A stretch of DNA of 64,000 nt from Sphingomonas glacialis. GTDB lineage: Bacteria > Pseudomonadota > Alphaproteobacteria > Sphingomonadales > Sphingomonadaceae. Every line of letters begins with the position of its first letter. Position 1 is the first letter of the stretch. Under the pieces are notes generated by a model, which saw only the letters and a list, made by a program, of their open reading frames with translations, did no database searches and had not been told where the DNA came from. This document shows positions 45,943 to 54,605 of the stretch, piece by piece. Location: positions 496,001 to 560,000 of the forward strand of contig NZ_RCZC01000003.1 in the NCBI RefSeq assembly GCF_006439055.1, in the 5' to 3' direction. The position numbers were made by a program, and so were the translations under genes.

Positions 45943-45975
45943 GGGGCGTTGCTGTATCCCCCTCCCGTTTCTTAT

Positions 45976-46065
45976 CCCCCTCCCGCTTGCGGGAGGGGCT
46001 AGGGGAGGGGCGTGCCTTAGGCGCTGCCCTCTGCTGCACTGCCCTTTCGCATGCGGGAGGGGAGT
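45976..46065. repeat. Family A repeat inserted between tolQ and tolR
   Basis: One good copy (45976-46013) with CCCCTCCCGC/GCGGGAGGGG arms around TT and a C/G-rich tail, and a degenerate partner (about 46038-46065). The second copy ends in GGGAGGGGAG, which serves as the Shine-Dalgarno of tolR. The 128-bp gap between tolQ and tolR is unusually large for this operon. Confidence 0.85.
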
Positions 46066-46070
46066 AGGTC

Positions 46071-46508
46071 ATGGCGCTGAACCTCCCGTCGCAGCGCGGC
46101 CGCGGGCGGCGCGCGCCGATGGCGGAGATCAACGTCACCCCGTTGGTCGACGTGATGCTCGTGCTGCTGATCATCTTCATGGTGACCGCTCCGCTGCTCA
46201 CCGCGGGCGTGCCCGTGACGCTGCCCGACAGCCGCGCGAAAGCGCTCGACCAGGACCAGAAGCCGCTCGTCCTGTCGCTTGACGGCGAGGGCAAGCTGTT
46301 CCTCGACAAGGATCCGTTGAGCGAAGCAACGCTCCCCGATGTGCTCGCGCAGCTTGCCGCCAAGGGCGATCCGGCCAAGCCGCCGCAGGTCTTCCTGCGC
46401 GCCGACCGCAAGCTCGATTACGGGCATGTGATGCGCGTGATGGGCGAGCTCAACCGCGCCGGCTATAACCGCGTGGCGCTGGTGACGGTGGGCCAGGACG
46501 GGCAATGA
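46071..46508 (+). CDS. tolR: Tol-Pal system protein TolR
   Basis: A 145-residue single-pass ExbD/TolR protein. MAEINVTPLVDVMLVLLIIFMVTAPLLTAG is the TM segment with the conserved Asp (VTPLVDVML) for proton transfer, and the periplasmic domain ends EVNRAGYNRVALVTVG. The stop overlaps the tolA start by 4 bp (ATGA). Shine-Dalgarno GGAGGGGAG is contributed by a repeat copy. Confidence 0.96.
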   Translation: MALNLPSQRGRGRRAPMAEINVTPLVDVMLVLLIIFMVTAPLLTAGVPVTLPDSRAKALDQDQKPLVLSLDGEGKLFLDKDPLSEATLPDVLAQLAAKGDPAKPPQVFLRADRKLDYGHVMRVMGELNRAGYNRVALVTVGQDGQ

Positions 46509-47500
46509 CGCGGTCGGAGCAATACGGACTCGGGGCGGCCGTGCTCGGCCATGTCGCGTTGTTCGCGCTCCTGTCGCTTGCCTGGAGCAGCGCGCCCACC
46601 CCGCCGCCGACCAACAAGCCGATCGAAGTCTCGCTGGTCGACGATGTCGCGCTCGACCAGCATGCCCCCGCAGCGCCCGAGCCGCCCGCGCAATCGGCCG
46701 CGCCCGATCCGGGGCCACCCGAAGACGCGCCGCCGCCCGAAGCCGAGGAAGTCGCGCCCGAGCCGGCGCCGCCCAAGCCCGCACCGATCGTGCCGCCAAA
46801 GCCCGCGCCCCCCAAACCCGCGCCCAAGCCGGCGCCGAAGCCGGCACCCAAGCCCGACGCGGTGCCGCCGCCCAAGCCCGCGCCGAAGCCCAAGCCTGCG
46901 CCCAAGAAGCCCGCCGCCGAGAAATCGGAGGAGGCCGACAAGCCCGCTGCCAAGCCCGCACCCGCCAAGGCTGCGCCAGCCAAAGCCGCGCCCGCGAAGA
47001 GCGCGGCGTCGGCCAAGCCGGCCGCAACGGCGAAGGCGAACGGCACCAATCCCAAGGCGACCAAGGCCAAGCCGACCGGCTCGCTGCTCGACGACGATTT
47101 CCGTAAAGGTCTGACGCAGTCGCCCTCCAAGGCGAAGGCCTCCGAAGCCGCGCCCGGCGCAACGATGGACGCCAAGGCCGCCGCCGATATCGGCTCGGCG
47201 ATCCGGCGCCAGGTTCAGCCGTGCGCCGATCGGCAGGTCAATCCCGGCCCCGGCGCGTCGCGCATCGTCGTGACGATCCGGCTGTCGCTCAACCGCGACG
47301 GATCGCTCGCCGGGCGGCCGACCGTGGCGGACGATCATGGCGGCGTCGATGACGAGAATCGCCGCTATGTCGACACGGTCGATCGCAACGCGATCGCGAC
47401 CTTCTCGGGCTGCGCGCCGCTGCGTGGGCTTCCGCCCGAGCTTTACGACGTGCCACGCGGGTGGAAGACCTTTATCCTGCGCTACAAACTTCCCGGCTGA
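46505..47500 (+). CDS. tolA: Cell envelope integrity protein TolA
   Basis: A 331-residue bridge from the inner membrane to Pal/TolB. N-terminal TM (AAVLGHVALFALLSLAWSSAP), a long Pro/Lys/Ala-rich domain (about residues 45-190), and a C-terminal TonB/TolA-fold domain (SAIRRQVQPCADRQVNPGPG ... VTIRLSLNRDGSL). The central domain has A/P/K repeats such as PKPAPKPAPKPAP, as in sphingomonad TolA. The product is encoded by GC-rich codons so its repetitive DNA makes sequence slippage likely. Confidence 0.92.
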   Translation: MTRSEQYGLGAAVLGHVALFALLSLAWSSAPTPPPTNKPIEVSLVDDVALDQHAPAAPEPPAQSAAPDPGPPEDAPPPEAEEVAPEPAPPKPAPIVPPKPAPPKPAPKPAPKPAPKPDAVPPPKPAPKPKPAPKKPAAEKSEEADKPAAKPAPAKAAPAKAAPAKSAASAKPAATAKANGTNPKATKAKPTGSLLDDDFRKGLTQSPSKAKASEAAPGATMDAKAAADIGSAIRRQVQPCADRQVNPGPGASRIVVTIRLSLNRDGSLAGRPTVADDHGGVDDENRRYVDTVDRNAIATFSGCAPLRGLPPELYDVPRGWKTFILRYKLPG

Positions 47501-47509
47501 GGAAAGACG

Positions 47510-48934
47510 ATGATGCTCCCCAAGACGATCCTCGCGCTTGCTCTGGCCGCGGTCCCCGCGGCGACCCTGGCGCAAGCGGGATCGGCGCCGCTGCCGGTGC
47601 CCTTTCCGAACAGCCCACCGAGCGCGCCGCAGGCTGGCGGCCCGGCGGGTGCGACCAACCCGCAGCAGCAGGGCGAGCTTGTCGTCGATGTCGTCGGCGG
47701 CGTGTCCGCACCGCTCGGCATCGCGATTCCCGTGATGCCGACGTCCGAGGCGGTCAGCACGCCCGCCGGCCGCACCGACGAGCTCGGCCGGCAATTGTCG
47801 CAGATCGTCACCACCGATTTGCGCAATTCGGGGCTGTTCAAGCCGCTCGGCGGCGACGCGCTGCATCCGATCGCCTATCCCGAAGTCACCGCGCCGACCT
47901 TCGATTATTGGGGCCCGGCCGGCGCCTCCGCGCTGGTCCAGGGCTTCGTCCGTGCCAATGGCGACGGCACGCTGACGGTCGGCTGCTACCTCTACGACGT
48001 CTCGTCGCGCGCCGAGATCGCGCGGCAGGGCTTCGTCGTGCCGCCGAGCGAATGGCGTCGCGCCGGGCACAAATGCGCCGACATGGTCTATTCGAAGCTG
48101 ACCGGCGAAGGCCCCTATTTCGACAGCCGCGTCGTCTACATTTCGGAGACCGGCCCCAAGGGCAAGCGTATCAAGCGGCTCGCGATCATGGACCAGGACG
48201 GCGGCAATCACCGCTTCCTGACCAACGGTCAGGCGATCTCGCTGACCCCGCGCTTCTCGCCCGACCAGCGCTCGATCGTCTATATGAGCTATCTCAAGGA
48301 TCGCCCGGCGATCTACGTCTATGACCTCGCAAGCGGATCGTCGCGGCTGCTCGTGTCGAGCGCGAACCTGACCTTCGCGCCGCGCATCTCGCCCGATGGC
48401 CGCTGGGTGCTGTTCTCGATGGCGGTCGGCGGCAATACCGACATCTACCGGGTCGCTTTCTCGGGCGGCAGCCCGCAGCGGCTGACCGACTCGCCCGGGA
48501 TCGACACGGGCGCGACCTATTCGCCCGATGGCGGACGGATCGTGTTCGAGAGCGATCGCTCGGGCACGCAGCAGCTCTATGTGATGAACGCCGACGGATC
48601 GTCGCAGCAGCGCATCAGCTTCGGCAGCGGGCGCTATGCGACCCCGGTGTGGAGCCCGCGCGGCAATCTCATCGCCTATACCAAGATCGGCGGATCGTTC
48701 CGCATCGGCGTGATGAGCCCGGCGGGCGGCAACGAGCAGTTGCTCACCGACGGCGCACAGGACGAAGGCCCGAGCTGGTCGCCCAACGGCCGCGTCATCA
48801 TGTTCTTCCGCTCGGGCATGGGCGGCGGCGGGCGCGCCGATCTGTGGTCGGTCGATCTCACCGGCGTCAATGTCCGGCGGGTTCCGACGGTGCTCGATGG
48901 ATCCGATCCTGCCTGGGGACCGTTACGCCCCTGA
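47510..48934 (+). CDS. tolB: Tol-Pal system protein TolB
   Basis: A 474-residue periplasmic protein with a signal peptide (KTILALALAAVPAATLAQA). An N-terminal domain (GLFKPLGGDALHPIAYPEVTAPTFDYWG) is followed by a six-bladed beta-propeller (repeats such as PRFSPDQRSIVYMSY, PRISPDGRWVLFSM, YSPDGGRIVFESDRSG, WSPRGNLIAYT, WSPNGRVIMFFR). It binds Pal and TolA. The TolA box is within the first residues after cleavage, as usual. Gap to tolA is 9 bp. Confidence 0.96.
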   Translation: MMLPKTILALALAAVPAATLAQAGSAPLPVPFPNSPPSAPQAGGPAGATNPQQQGELVVDVVGGVSAPLGIAIPVMPTSEAVSTPAGRTDELGRQLSQIVTTDLRNSGLFKPLGGDALHPIAYPEVTAPTFDYWGPAGASALVQGFVRANGDGTLTVGCYLYDVSSRAEIARQGFVVPPSEWRRAGHKCADMVYSKLTGEGPYFDSRVVYISETGPKGKRIKRLAIMDQDGGNHRFLTNGQAISLTPRFSPDQRSIVYMSYLKDRPAIYVYDLASGSSRLLVSSANLTFAPRISPDGRWVLFSMAVGGNTDIYRVAFSGGSPQRLTDSPGIDTGATYSPDGGRIVFESDRSGTQQLYVMNADGSSQQRISFGSGRYATPVWSPRGNLIAYTKIGGSFRIGVMSPAGGNEQLLTDGAQDEGPSWSPNGRVIMFFRSGMGGGGRADLWSVDLTGVNVRRVPTVLDGSDPAWGPLRP

Positions 48935-48949
48935 CACTTTGCGAAGTGT
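48934..48949. terminator. Small hairpin between tolB and pal
   Basis: ACACTT-TGCG-AAGTGT, a perfect 6-bp stem right at the tolB stop codon, followed by TTTG. It is too short for a strong terminator; it may protect the mRNA end or modulate expression of pal, which is needed in larger amounts. Confidence 0.4.
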
Positions 48950-49034
48950 TTGACTCTTCGGTCGTGCCGGGCAAAGCCAAGGGCTTGATCTGGCACGGGT
49001 TCGAAACGACCTTTTACCTCTGGGAGAAGCCGCC

Positions 49035-49541
49035 ATGGCGAAACTGACCACGACGCTGCTGATTGCCACTGCCCTGCTCGCGACCTCCGCGTGCAGCAAG
49101 AAGCGCCCTGCCGAGCTGCCGCCGGCACCAGGCCCGGTGACCGACCAGAACGGCTCGGGCGGACAGGGCGCCATCGTTCCCGGCTCGCGCGCCGATTTCG
49201 AGCGTTCGGTGACGAGCAACACCGTCAATTTCGCGCTCGACAGCTACAGCCTCGATGACCGCGCGCGGTCGATCCTCGACAGCCAGGCGACGTGGCTGGC
49301 GCGCTATGCCAACGTGCCGGTGAGCCTCGAAGGCCATGCCGACGAACGCGGCACGCGCGAATACAATCTCGCGCTCGGTGATCGTCGCGCGCTGTCGGCG
49401 AAGAACTATCTGGCGGCACGCGGTGTCGCGCCGGGGCGGATCTCGACGATCAGCTACGGCAAGGAACGCCCGATCGCTTTGGGTTCGGACGAAGCCAGCT
49501 GGGCGCAGAACCGTCGCGCGGTGACGATCGTTCTGAACTAA
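49035..49541 (+). CDS. pal: Peptidoglycan-associated lipoprotein Pal
   Basis: A 168-residue outer-membrane lipoprotein. Signal and lipobox: LLIATALLATSACSKK, lipid-anchoring Cys at about residue 20. The OmpA-like domain (about 65-168) has the diaminopimelate-binding motif SLEGHADERGTREYNLALGDRRA. It binds peptidoglycan and TolB. Final gene of the Tol-Pal cluster; ybgF/cpoB is not in this window position, and the next gene is SPFH. Confidence 0.96.
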   Translation: MAKLTTTLLIATALLATSACSKKRPAELPPAPGPVTDQNGSGGQGAIVPGSRADFERSVTSNTVNFALDSYSLDDRARSILDSQATWLARYANVPVSLEGHADERGTREYNLALGDRRALSAKNYLAARGVAPGRISTISYGKERPIALGSDEASWAQNRRAVTIVLN

Positions 49542-49548
49542 CGGATCC

Positions 49549-49642
49549 GTCACCTTGGGCTTGTCCCGGGGTCCACTGGGATGCACGCCCTACGCCCGTA
49601 GAATGTGTGGCACGGTGGACCCCGGCACGGGGCCGGGGTGAC
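49549..49642. repeat. Inverted repeat element (family B)
   Basis: A 28-bp arm at 49549-49576 (from GTCACC to CCCGGGGTCCAC) and its imperfect complement at 49615-49642 (GTGGACCCCGG to GGGGTGAC) enclose 38 bp. The arms differ in the middle. This is a common sort of intergenic repeat in sphingomonads. Not related to the family A palindromes. Confidence 0.85.
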
Positions 49643-49700
49643 GAAGATTGGATTCAGGGGCGACGCTGGCTTTGCTGGCGTCGCCCTTCCTATGTCTGCT

Positions 49701-49790
<90 letters not shown>

Positions 49791-49816
49791 ATTTCAGTTG
49801 CCGCCTGTCAAAATCC

Positions 49817-49833
49817 GATATAAATGTGATATC
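49817..49833. promoter_or_regulatory. AT-rich inverted repeat before SPFH operon
   Basis: GATAT-N7-ATATC in an unusually AT-rich stretch (about 49810-49840) immediately upstream of the GGGAGG ribosome site (49842-49847). It resembles the operator upstream of the RND pump (GATATA/TATATC). Possibly a regulator site; it also contains promoter-like TATAAATG and TATCATATTAA sequences. Confidence 0.4.
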
Positions 49834-49852
49834 ATATTAACGGGAGGCATTG

Positions 49853-50755
49853 ATGGTCGAGTCGCCGACACGCAACACCGCGCTGACGCTGTCGCACGAG
49901 CGCAGCGCGGCCACCTCGAGCGGGTATTTGATGCTGCTCGCGATGCTCGTGGCGCTCGCTTTCGGGCTGTTCGGGGCGAGCTTGCTGCAGGACGATCCGG
50001 CGCTTGGCGGCACGGTCATCGCCGTGGCGAGCCTGGCCTTCGCCTTCATCGCCTGCGGTTTCTACATGCAGCAGCCCAACCAGGCGACCGCGATCACGCT
50101 GTTCGGGGCGTATAAGGGCACCGATCGCAACACCGGCCTGCGCTGGCTGCTCCCGTGGCTCGCGCGCAAAAAGGTGTCGCTGCGCGCGAACAACATGATT
50201 TCCGAGCGGCTGAAGGTCAACGACCTGCGCGGCAACCCGATCGAGATCGCAGCCCAAGTCGTGTGGCGCGTCACGGACACCGCGCAGGCGCTGTTCGACA
50301 TCGACGATTACAAGGCGTTCGTGATCGTCCAGATCGAGGCCGCAGTGCGCACGATCGGCGCGCGCTATCCCTATGACGATTTCGAGCATCAGGAAGTGAC
50401 GCTGCGCGGCAATCACGATCAGGTCGCGACCGAGCTGCGCGCCGAGCTGATCGCGCGCCTCGCGACCGCGGGGATCACCGTCGACGAATGCGGCTTCACG
50501 CACCTCGCTTATGCCTCCGAAATCGCCGGCGCGATGCTGCGGCGCCAACAGGCGCAAGCAGTGGTCGCCGCGCGGAAAACGCTGGTCGAGGGCGCGGTCG
50601 GGATGGTCGAGATGGCGCTCGCCTTGCTGAGCGAGAAGAACGTCGTCGAACTCGATGACGAGCGCCGCGCCGCGATGGTCTCGAACCTGATGGTCGTGCT
50701 GTGCGGCGAGCGCGACACGCAGCCGGTCGTCAATGCCGGCTCGCTCTACCAGTAA
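49853..50755 (+). CDS. SPFH/Band 7 domain membrane protein
   Basis: A 300-residue protein with two N-terminal helices ([38 protein letters not shown]), then an SPFH domain (about 70-290: [25 protein letters not shown] ... [24 protein letters not shown]). SPFH proteins make membrane microdomain scaffolds or hold protease complexes. The start is ATG 49853 with GGGAGG spaced 5 bp upstream. It is followed by a ribbon-helix-helix gene 11 bp on and a small membrane gene; the three look like one operon. Confidence 0.9.
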   Translation: MVESPTRNTALTLSHERSAATSSGYLMLLAMLVALAFGLFGASLLQDDPALGGTVIAVASLAFAFIACGFYMQQPNQATAITLFGAYKGTDRNTGLRWLLPWLARKKVSLRANNMISERLKVNDLRGNPIEIAAQVVWRVTDTAQALFDIDDYKAFVIVQIEAAVRTIGARYPYDDFEHQEVTLRGNHDQVATELRAELIARLATAGITVDECGFTHLAYASEIAGAMLRRQQAQAVVAARKTLVEGAVGMVEMALALLSEKNVVELDDERRAAMVSNLMVVLCGERDTQPVVNAGSLYQ

Positions 50756-50766
50756 CGGGCAGGACG

Positions 50767-50988
50767 GTGGCGGCTCCTCCCAAGAAAGCGTTCGCGCTGC
50801 GCCTCGATCCCGCACTCTACGCGGCGGTCGAGCGGATCGCGGCTGCCGATCTGCGGAGCGTCAACGCCCAATTCGAATGCCTGCTGCGCGAGGCGCTCGC
50901 GAAGCGGGGCGTGAAGCTCGAAGCACCCAATCCGCCCCGGCGCGGGCGGCCACCCAAGGAGGACGACAATGCGGACGACGACGCGTGA
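50767..50988 (+). CDS. Arc-type ribbon-helix-helix protein
   Basis: A 73-residue protein beginning with a GTG, followed by KKAFALRLDPALYAAVERIAAADLRSVNAQFECLLREALAKRG, the strand-helix-helix of the Arc/MetJ class, and an acidic, Pro/Arg-rich tail. It may bind DNA as a repressor of the operon. Database names for such proteins include toxin-antitoxin HicB-like antitoxin, but no HicA-type toxin is adjacent. Overlaps the following gene by 20 bp. Confidence 0.72.
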   Translation: MAAPPKKAFALRLDPALYAAVERIAAADLRSVNAQFECLLREALAKRGVKLEAPNPPRRGRPPKEDDNADDDA

Positions 50989-51244
50989 CGCGATCGACCA
51001 TAGTCTCGGCGAAGCGGACTATTGGTTCGTGCCCAAGATGTTCGGCATCGGCGTAAAGCCGGCGACATGGCAGGGCTGGGCGATAACGATCGGCTTCGCA
51101 GCGGTGCTGATCGCCGACATCCGCCTGGTGCACGAGCGGATCGCGCAGGTCGGGATCGGTATTGCGCTGGTCGTGATGTTCACCGCGATCGCGGTGCGCA
51201 AGACCAGGGGCGGCGTGCGCTGGCGCTGGGGAACGCGCGACTAA
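50969..51244 (+). CDS. Small two-helix membrane protein
   Basis: A 91-residue protein with two hydrophobic helices (AITIGFAAVLIADIRLV and VGIGIALVVMFTAIAVRK) and a basic tail (TRGGVRWRWGTRD). The first 36 residues are polar (EADYWFVPKMFGIGVKPATWQGW). Third gene of the SPFH module, overlapping the ribbon-helix-helix gene by 20 bp. Function unknown. Confidence 0.7.
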   Translation: MRTTTRDAIDHSLGEADYWFVPKMFGIGVKPATWQGWAITIGFAAVLIADIRLVHERIAQVGIGIALVVMFTAIAVRKTRGGVRWRWGTRD

Positions 51245-51274
51245 GCGCGCGCCTCCACCGGCGTTCTGGACTCG

Positions 51275-52150
51275 TCAGCCGAGCGCCTGGTCGAGCAGTT
51301 TCGCCAGGCGCAGCCCGCCACGCTCGACCTCGAGCCGCGCGATCGGCACGTCCTTCTCGATCGTCGCCTCGTCCATCGTGACGTGCGCAGGCGTCGGCGC
51401 GCACGGATCGGCCATGACGCTCGCATAGGTCACGTCGTGCGCGACCTGCCAGCTTTCGCGGCTCCAGTCGGTGACGTCGCCCGCGGCGATCTTCGCGCGC
51501 ACGGCGGCGGGGTAGCGCCGCACGATCGGCGGCCCGCTGGTGATCGCGCGCTCGGCGAGATAGCCATCCCAGATGCTGTGCAGGTTCAGCCGCGCGGTGC
51601 CGTAGCCGCCATAGCTGGCGAGCACCTTGTTGCCGCCCTGGTCGTCCTTCTCGCCGGCATGCAACGGCTGATGGAGATCGCCGACGAAGTGGACCAGGAA
51701 GGCCAGCGCCTGCACCCGGTCGTGCAGCGGGGCGCGCTTGTTCTTGAGCAGCGCGACGTCCTTGGTGATCTGCGCCGAGACGCAATTGCCGTCCTTGCAC
51801 GCCGCGACCAGGTCGAACGGGTGGCAGATGTTCACATCCTGATAGTGCCAGCTATAGGCATAGCCGAAGCGCGCCTTGCCGTCGGGGCCCTTGAGCGGCT
51901 TGATGCAATCGGCCCACACCGCGGCATCGGAGATGTTCGAGGCCTTGCATTCGGGCGTGCCGAGCAGCTCCGAATGCGCGAGCAGCGCGCGGATCGCGGC
52001 GCGTGTCTTGGGGCGGACATTGGCATCGGCGATCTGCGCGATCGTCTGATGGCCATATTCCCAATAGGCCGACGCGGGCGCGGCGGTCGCCGCGGCGAGC
52101 AGGGTGGCGGCAACGGCAAGGCCGGGGCGAACGCGACGGAGACTGGTCAT
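51275..52150 (-). CDS. S1/P1 nuclease family protein
   Basis: A 291-residue secreted zinc nuclease for single-stranded nucleic acids. Signal peptide to ...ATAAPASA, and the mature chain starts YWEYGHQTIAQIADANVRPKT; the family's N-terminal Trp (a zinc ligand through its backbone) is in the second position. Other zinc ligands: Asp in SDAAVWADCI, His in WHYQDVNI, HFVGDLHQPLHAGEKDDQGGNKV and the NLHSIWD region. About 30 bp follow the small membrane gene, convergent with it. Confidence 0.92.
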   Translation of the reverse strand: MTSLRRVRPGLAVAATLLAAATAAPASAYWEYGHQTIAQIADANVRPKTRAAIRALLAHSELLGTPECKASNISDAAVWADCIKPLKGPDGKARFGYAYSWHYQDVNICHPFDLVAACKDGNCVSAQITKDVALLKNKRAPLHDRVQALAFLVHFVGDLHQPLHAGEKDDQGGNKVLASYGGYGTARLNLHSIWDGYLAERAITSGPPIVRRYPAAVRAKIAAGDVTDWSRESWQVAHDVTYASVMADPCAPTPAHVTMDEATIEKDVPIARLEVERGGLRLAKLLDQALG

Positions 52151-52450
52151 GGCCTCCGGCCTTAGCGACGTTGCTCTTCCCGCGAAAGCGGGACTCTAAA
52201 GCCCGGTGCCGAAAGAACACGTTCCGTCGCCTTCACGCCCGATCTTCGCGCCTTCGCGCCTTCGCGCCTTCGCGCCTTCGCGCCTTCGCGCCTTCGCGGC
52301 TTCGCGTGAGAAAAAGAAGGGGTGCTCACGCGAAGGCGCGAAGGCGCGAAAGCAACCACCTCTGCGTCCTCCGCGCCTCTGCGCGAAAAGAAGATGGGTT
52401 CGCGCAGAGGCGCGGAGGACGCGGAGAGAAGAAGGATTTTGGCCTTCGGG
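52151..52450. repeat. Octamer array with two near-perfect long hairpins
   Basis: The 300-bp gap between the S1/P1 nuclease and isoaspartyl peptidase genes is filled with repeats. An array of TTCGCGCC runs from 52245 (six perfect, then two degenerate, units to 52308). Its end, GCGTGAG, is mirrored by CTCACGC... at 52325, giving a hairpin. A second pair, 52360-52387 and 52399-52426, matches at 27 of 28 positions with an 11-bp loop. No gene was seen. Confidence 0.92.
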
Positions 52451-53365
52451 CTATTCGTCGCCGAACACCCCGACCTCACGATGTCCCGCGGCGTCGATGC
52501 GTGCGCGGTACATGCCCGGTGTCGAGAAGCGCCACAGCGCCTCGCCCTGCGGCCCCGCGACGATGATGCCGCCCGTCCCGCCGAGCGCCGTCACTTCGGC
52601 GAGCACCGTCTCGACCGCAGCCTCGAGCGTCTCGCCCGCCAGCCGCACGCGCGCGCAAATCTCATGCGCGACGTTCGCGCGGATGAAGAATTCGCCCGAG
52701 CCGGTGCACGACACCGCGCCGGCGCGATCATCGGCGTAGGTGCCAGCCCCGATCAGCGGCGAATCGCCGATCCGGCCCCAGCGCTTGCCCGTCACGCCGC
52801 CGGTCGAAGTGGCGGCGGCGACATGGCCGTGCACGTCGCACGCCACCGCGCCGACCGTGCCATATTTCATGTCGACGTCGAACGCCCCGCCGCCTTCGAG
52901 CATCTCGTCGAGCTGCGCGCGCCGCTCGGGCAGCACCAGCCAGTCCTGCGTCGCGGGCTCGCAGCCTTGCTCGACTGAAAACGCATCTGCGCCAGCACCG
53001 CTCAGCAGCACGTGCGGGCTGTCTGCCATCACCGCGCGTGCGAGGCTGACCGGATGCCGCGTCGCGGTCACCCCCGCCACCGCGCCGGCATTCCGGTCGC
53101 GCCCGTCCATGATCGCGGCATCGAGTTCAGCGACGCCCGCATGCGTCAGCGCCGCGCCGCGCCCCGAATTGAAGTGCGGATCATCCTCGAGCACGCGCAC
53201 CGCTGCCTCGACCGCGTCGAGCGCCGCGCCGTCCGCCGCCAGCACCGCCGCGCCCGCTTCGAGCGCGCGCCCGAGTGCGGCGCGTGCGCCCTCGGCCTGC
53301 GCCGGGGTGACGGTGTCGGGCGTCATCTGCCCCGCGCCGCCATGGAGTACCAAGGTCCAGGTCAT
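52451..53365 (-). CDS. iaaA: Isoaspartyl peptidase/L-asparaginase (Ntn-hydrolase)
   Basis: A 304-residue precursor that self-cleaves to alpha and beta chains. The nucleophile Thr is in VDMKYGTVGAVACD (about residue 170), cleaved before it. Substrate pocket signatures include HGGAG near the N-terminus, EDDPHFNSGRGA and STGGVTGKRWGRIGDSPLIGAGTYAD. It removes isoaspartate from damaged peptides and can hydrolyse asparagine. Its ATG overlaps the TGA of the acyltransferase by one base (TGATG). Confidence 0.92.
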   Translation of the reverse strand: MTWTLVLHGGAGQMTPDTVTPAQAEGARAALGRALEAGAAVLAADGAALDAVEAAVRVLEDDPHFNSGRGAALTHAGVAELDAAIMDGRDRNAGAVAGVTATRHPVSLARAVMADSPHVLLSGAGADAFSVEQGCEPATQDWLVLPERRAQLDEMLEGGGAFDVDMKYGTVGAVACDVHGHVAAATSTGGVTGKRWGRIGDSPLIGAGTYADDRAGAVSCTGSGEFFIRANVAHEICARVRLAGETLEAAVETVLAEVTALGGTGGIIVAGPQGEALWRFSTPGMYRARIDAAGHREVGVFGDE

Positions 53366-54504
53366 CACGCCTCTTTCGTCTGGGGGAAGGGCCGCAGCCC
53401 GATCAGCGGACGCAGCCAGCCGATCTCGCGGCCGATCGCGTAAAACAGCCAGCATCCGACCAGCGTCGTCACCACGAGCACGCCGAACTCGACAAAGCGC
53501 GGCAGGCCGAACGGCAGCAGCGCGCCTTCGACCCCGACGATGATCGTCTGGTGGATGATGTAGAAGGGGAACACCGCCTCGGTCAGCACGCGGCGCCACG
53601 GCAAGTCGCGGTTGAGATAGCTGTCGGCGAACCCGATCAGCGCGACGATCATGCTCCAGCCCTGCACCGCGCGCGCGCTCGCGAACAGGATCCCCCACGG
53701 CCAGGCCGGCGTCGTGCTGTTGGGCCAGCGCAGCTCGGTCGCCGCGACGATCGTGTAGCAGGCGATCCCGACTGCGAGCGCCCAGGGCCACAGCCGCCGC
53801 ATCGTCGCCAGCGCCGGCGAGGATCCGGCAAGCGCGAAGCCGAATAGGAAAGCGGGGAGATATTGCACATGGCTCACCGAATCGCCGACCAGATCGTTGC
53901 TCGGCCCGATCCCGGGGAACAGCCAGGCGCTGACCAGCACCAGCCAGGCCGCCGGGAGCAGCCACACCAGCCACCCGCCGAACAGCCGGTCGAAGCCGCG
54001 CTGCAGGCTGCGCTGCCCCATCACCGCGACGAGCAATGTGAGCACCATCGTGTAGATCCACAGATAGCCGACGAACCACAGATGCTGCCAGGTCGGCAGC
54101 GCGAGCCCGTTGACGACACGGAAGCTGAAATAATCGTGGAGCAGGAAATAGCCGAAGTCATGGCGGTAGCCGCGCTGCGTGATAAGCTCGACCCACGGCT
54201 GCAGCGGCACGACGACGATCACGCCGAACAGCAACGGGATGATCAGCCGCCACGTACGGTTGACCGCGAAATGCCCCGTGGCGGGTCCGCGCACCAGCAG
54301 CGCGCGGCTGGCATAGCCCGACACGACGAACAGCAGCAGCAGCCGCCAGCTGTTGACCGCGAGCATCGGGATCGCGACCCACGCCAGCGGCTGCGCGGTC
54401 TTGGCGTGGTATCCCCATGGTACGAACACCATGCCGATATGATAGAGGATCAGCAGCGCGAACGCGCCGATGCGCAACCAGTCCAGACCATAATGGCGTT
54501 CCAT
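53365..54504 (-). CDS. Acyltransferase family 3 membrane protein (OpgC/MdoC-like)
   Basis: A 379-residue integral-membrane acyltransferase with ten or so helices. The N-terminus [31 protein letters not shown] has the conserved R-x-x-x-D-W-L-R pattern of the Acyl_transf_3 group, and later helices include [14 protein letters not shown]. It probably O-acetylates or succinylates a periplasmic glucan or other exported glycan. Coupled to the isoaspartyl peptidase gene. The target is unknown. Confidence 0.88.
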   Translation of the reverse strand: MERHYGLDWLRIGAFALLILYHIGMVFVPWGYHAKTAQPLAWVAIPMLAVNSWRLLLLFVVSGYASRALLVRGPATGHFAVNRTWRLIIPLLFGVIVVVPLQPWVELITQRGYRHDFGYFLLHDYFSFRVVNGLALPTWQHLWFVGYLWIYTMVLTLLVAVMGQRSLQRGFDRLFGGWLVWLLPAAWLVLVSAWLFPGIGPSNDLVGDSVSHVQYLPAFLFGFALAGSSPALATMRRLWPWALAVGIACYTIVAATELRWPNSTTPAWPWGILFASARAVQGWSMIVALIGFADSYLNRDLPWRRVLTEAVFPFYIIHQTIIVGVEGALLPFGLPRFVEFGVLVVTTLVGCWLFYAIGREIGWLRPLIGLRPFPQTKEA

Positions 54505-54605
54505 CGCGTGGCCCTAATGCGATGTGCGCGGCTGAGCAAACTCTAGCGGTTTCGGAAGCTGCGGATCGTCGCTATATGGGCGCGACCAACCAGAGGAAGT
54601 TTTCC

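Noticed and set aside
50767-50988. A HicAB toxin-antitoxin pair
   Set aside because: Only the ribbon-helix-helix half is present and the following gene is a two-helix membrane protein, not a HicA-type RNA-binding toxin.
52206-52739. Overlapping open frames across the octamer array
   Set aside because: An 8-bp repeat in GC-rich DNA keeps several frames open. No domain was seen and they cross the isoaspartyl peptidase gene.
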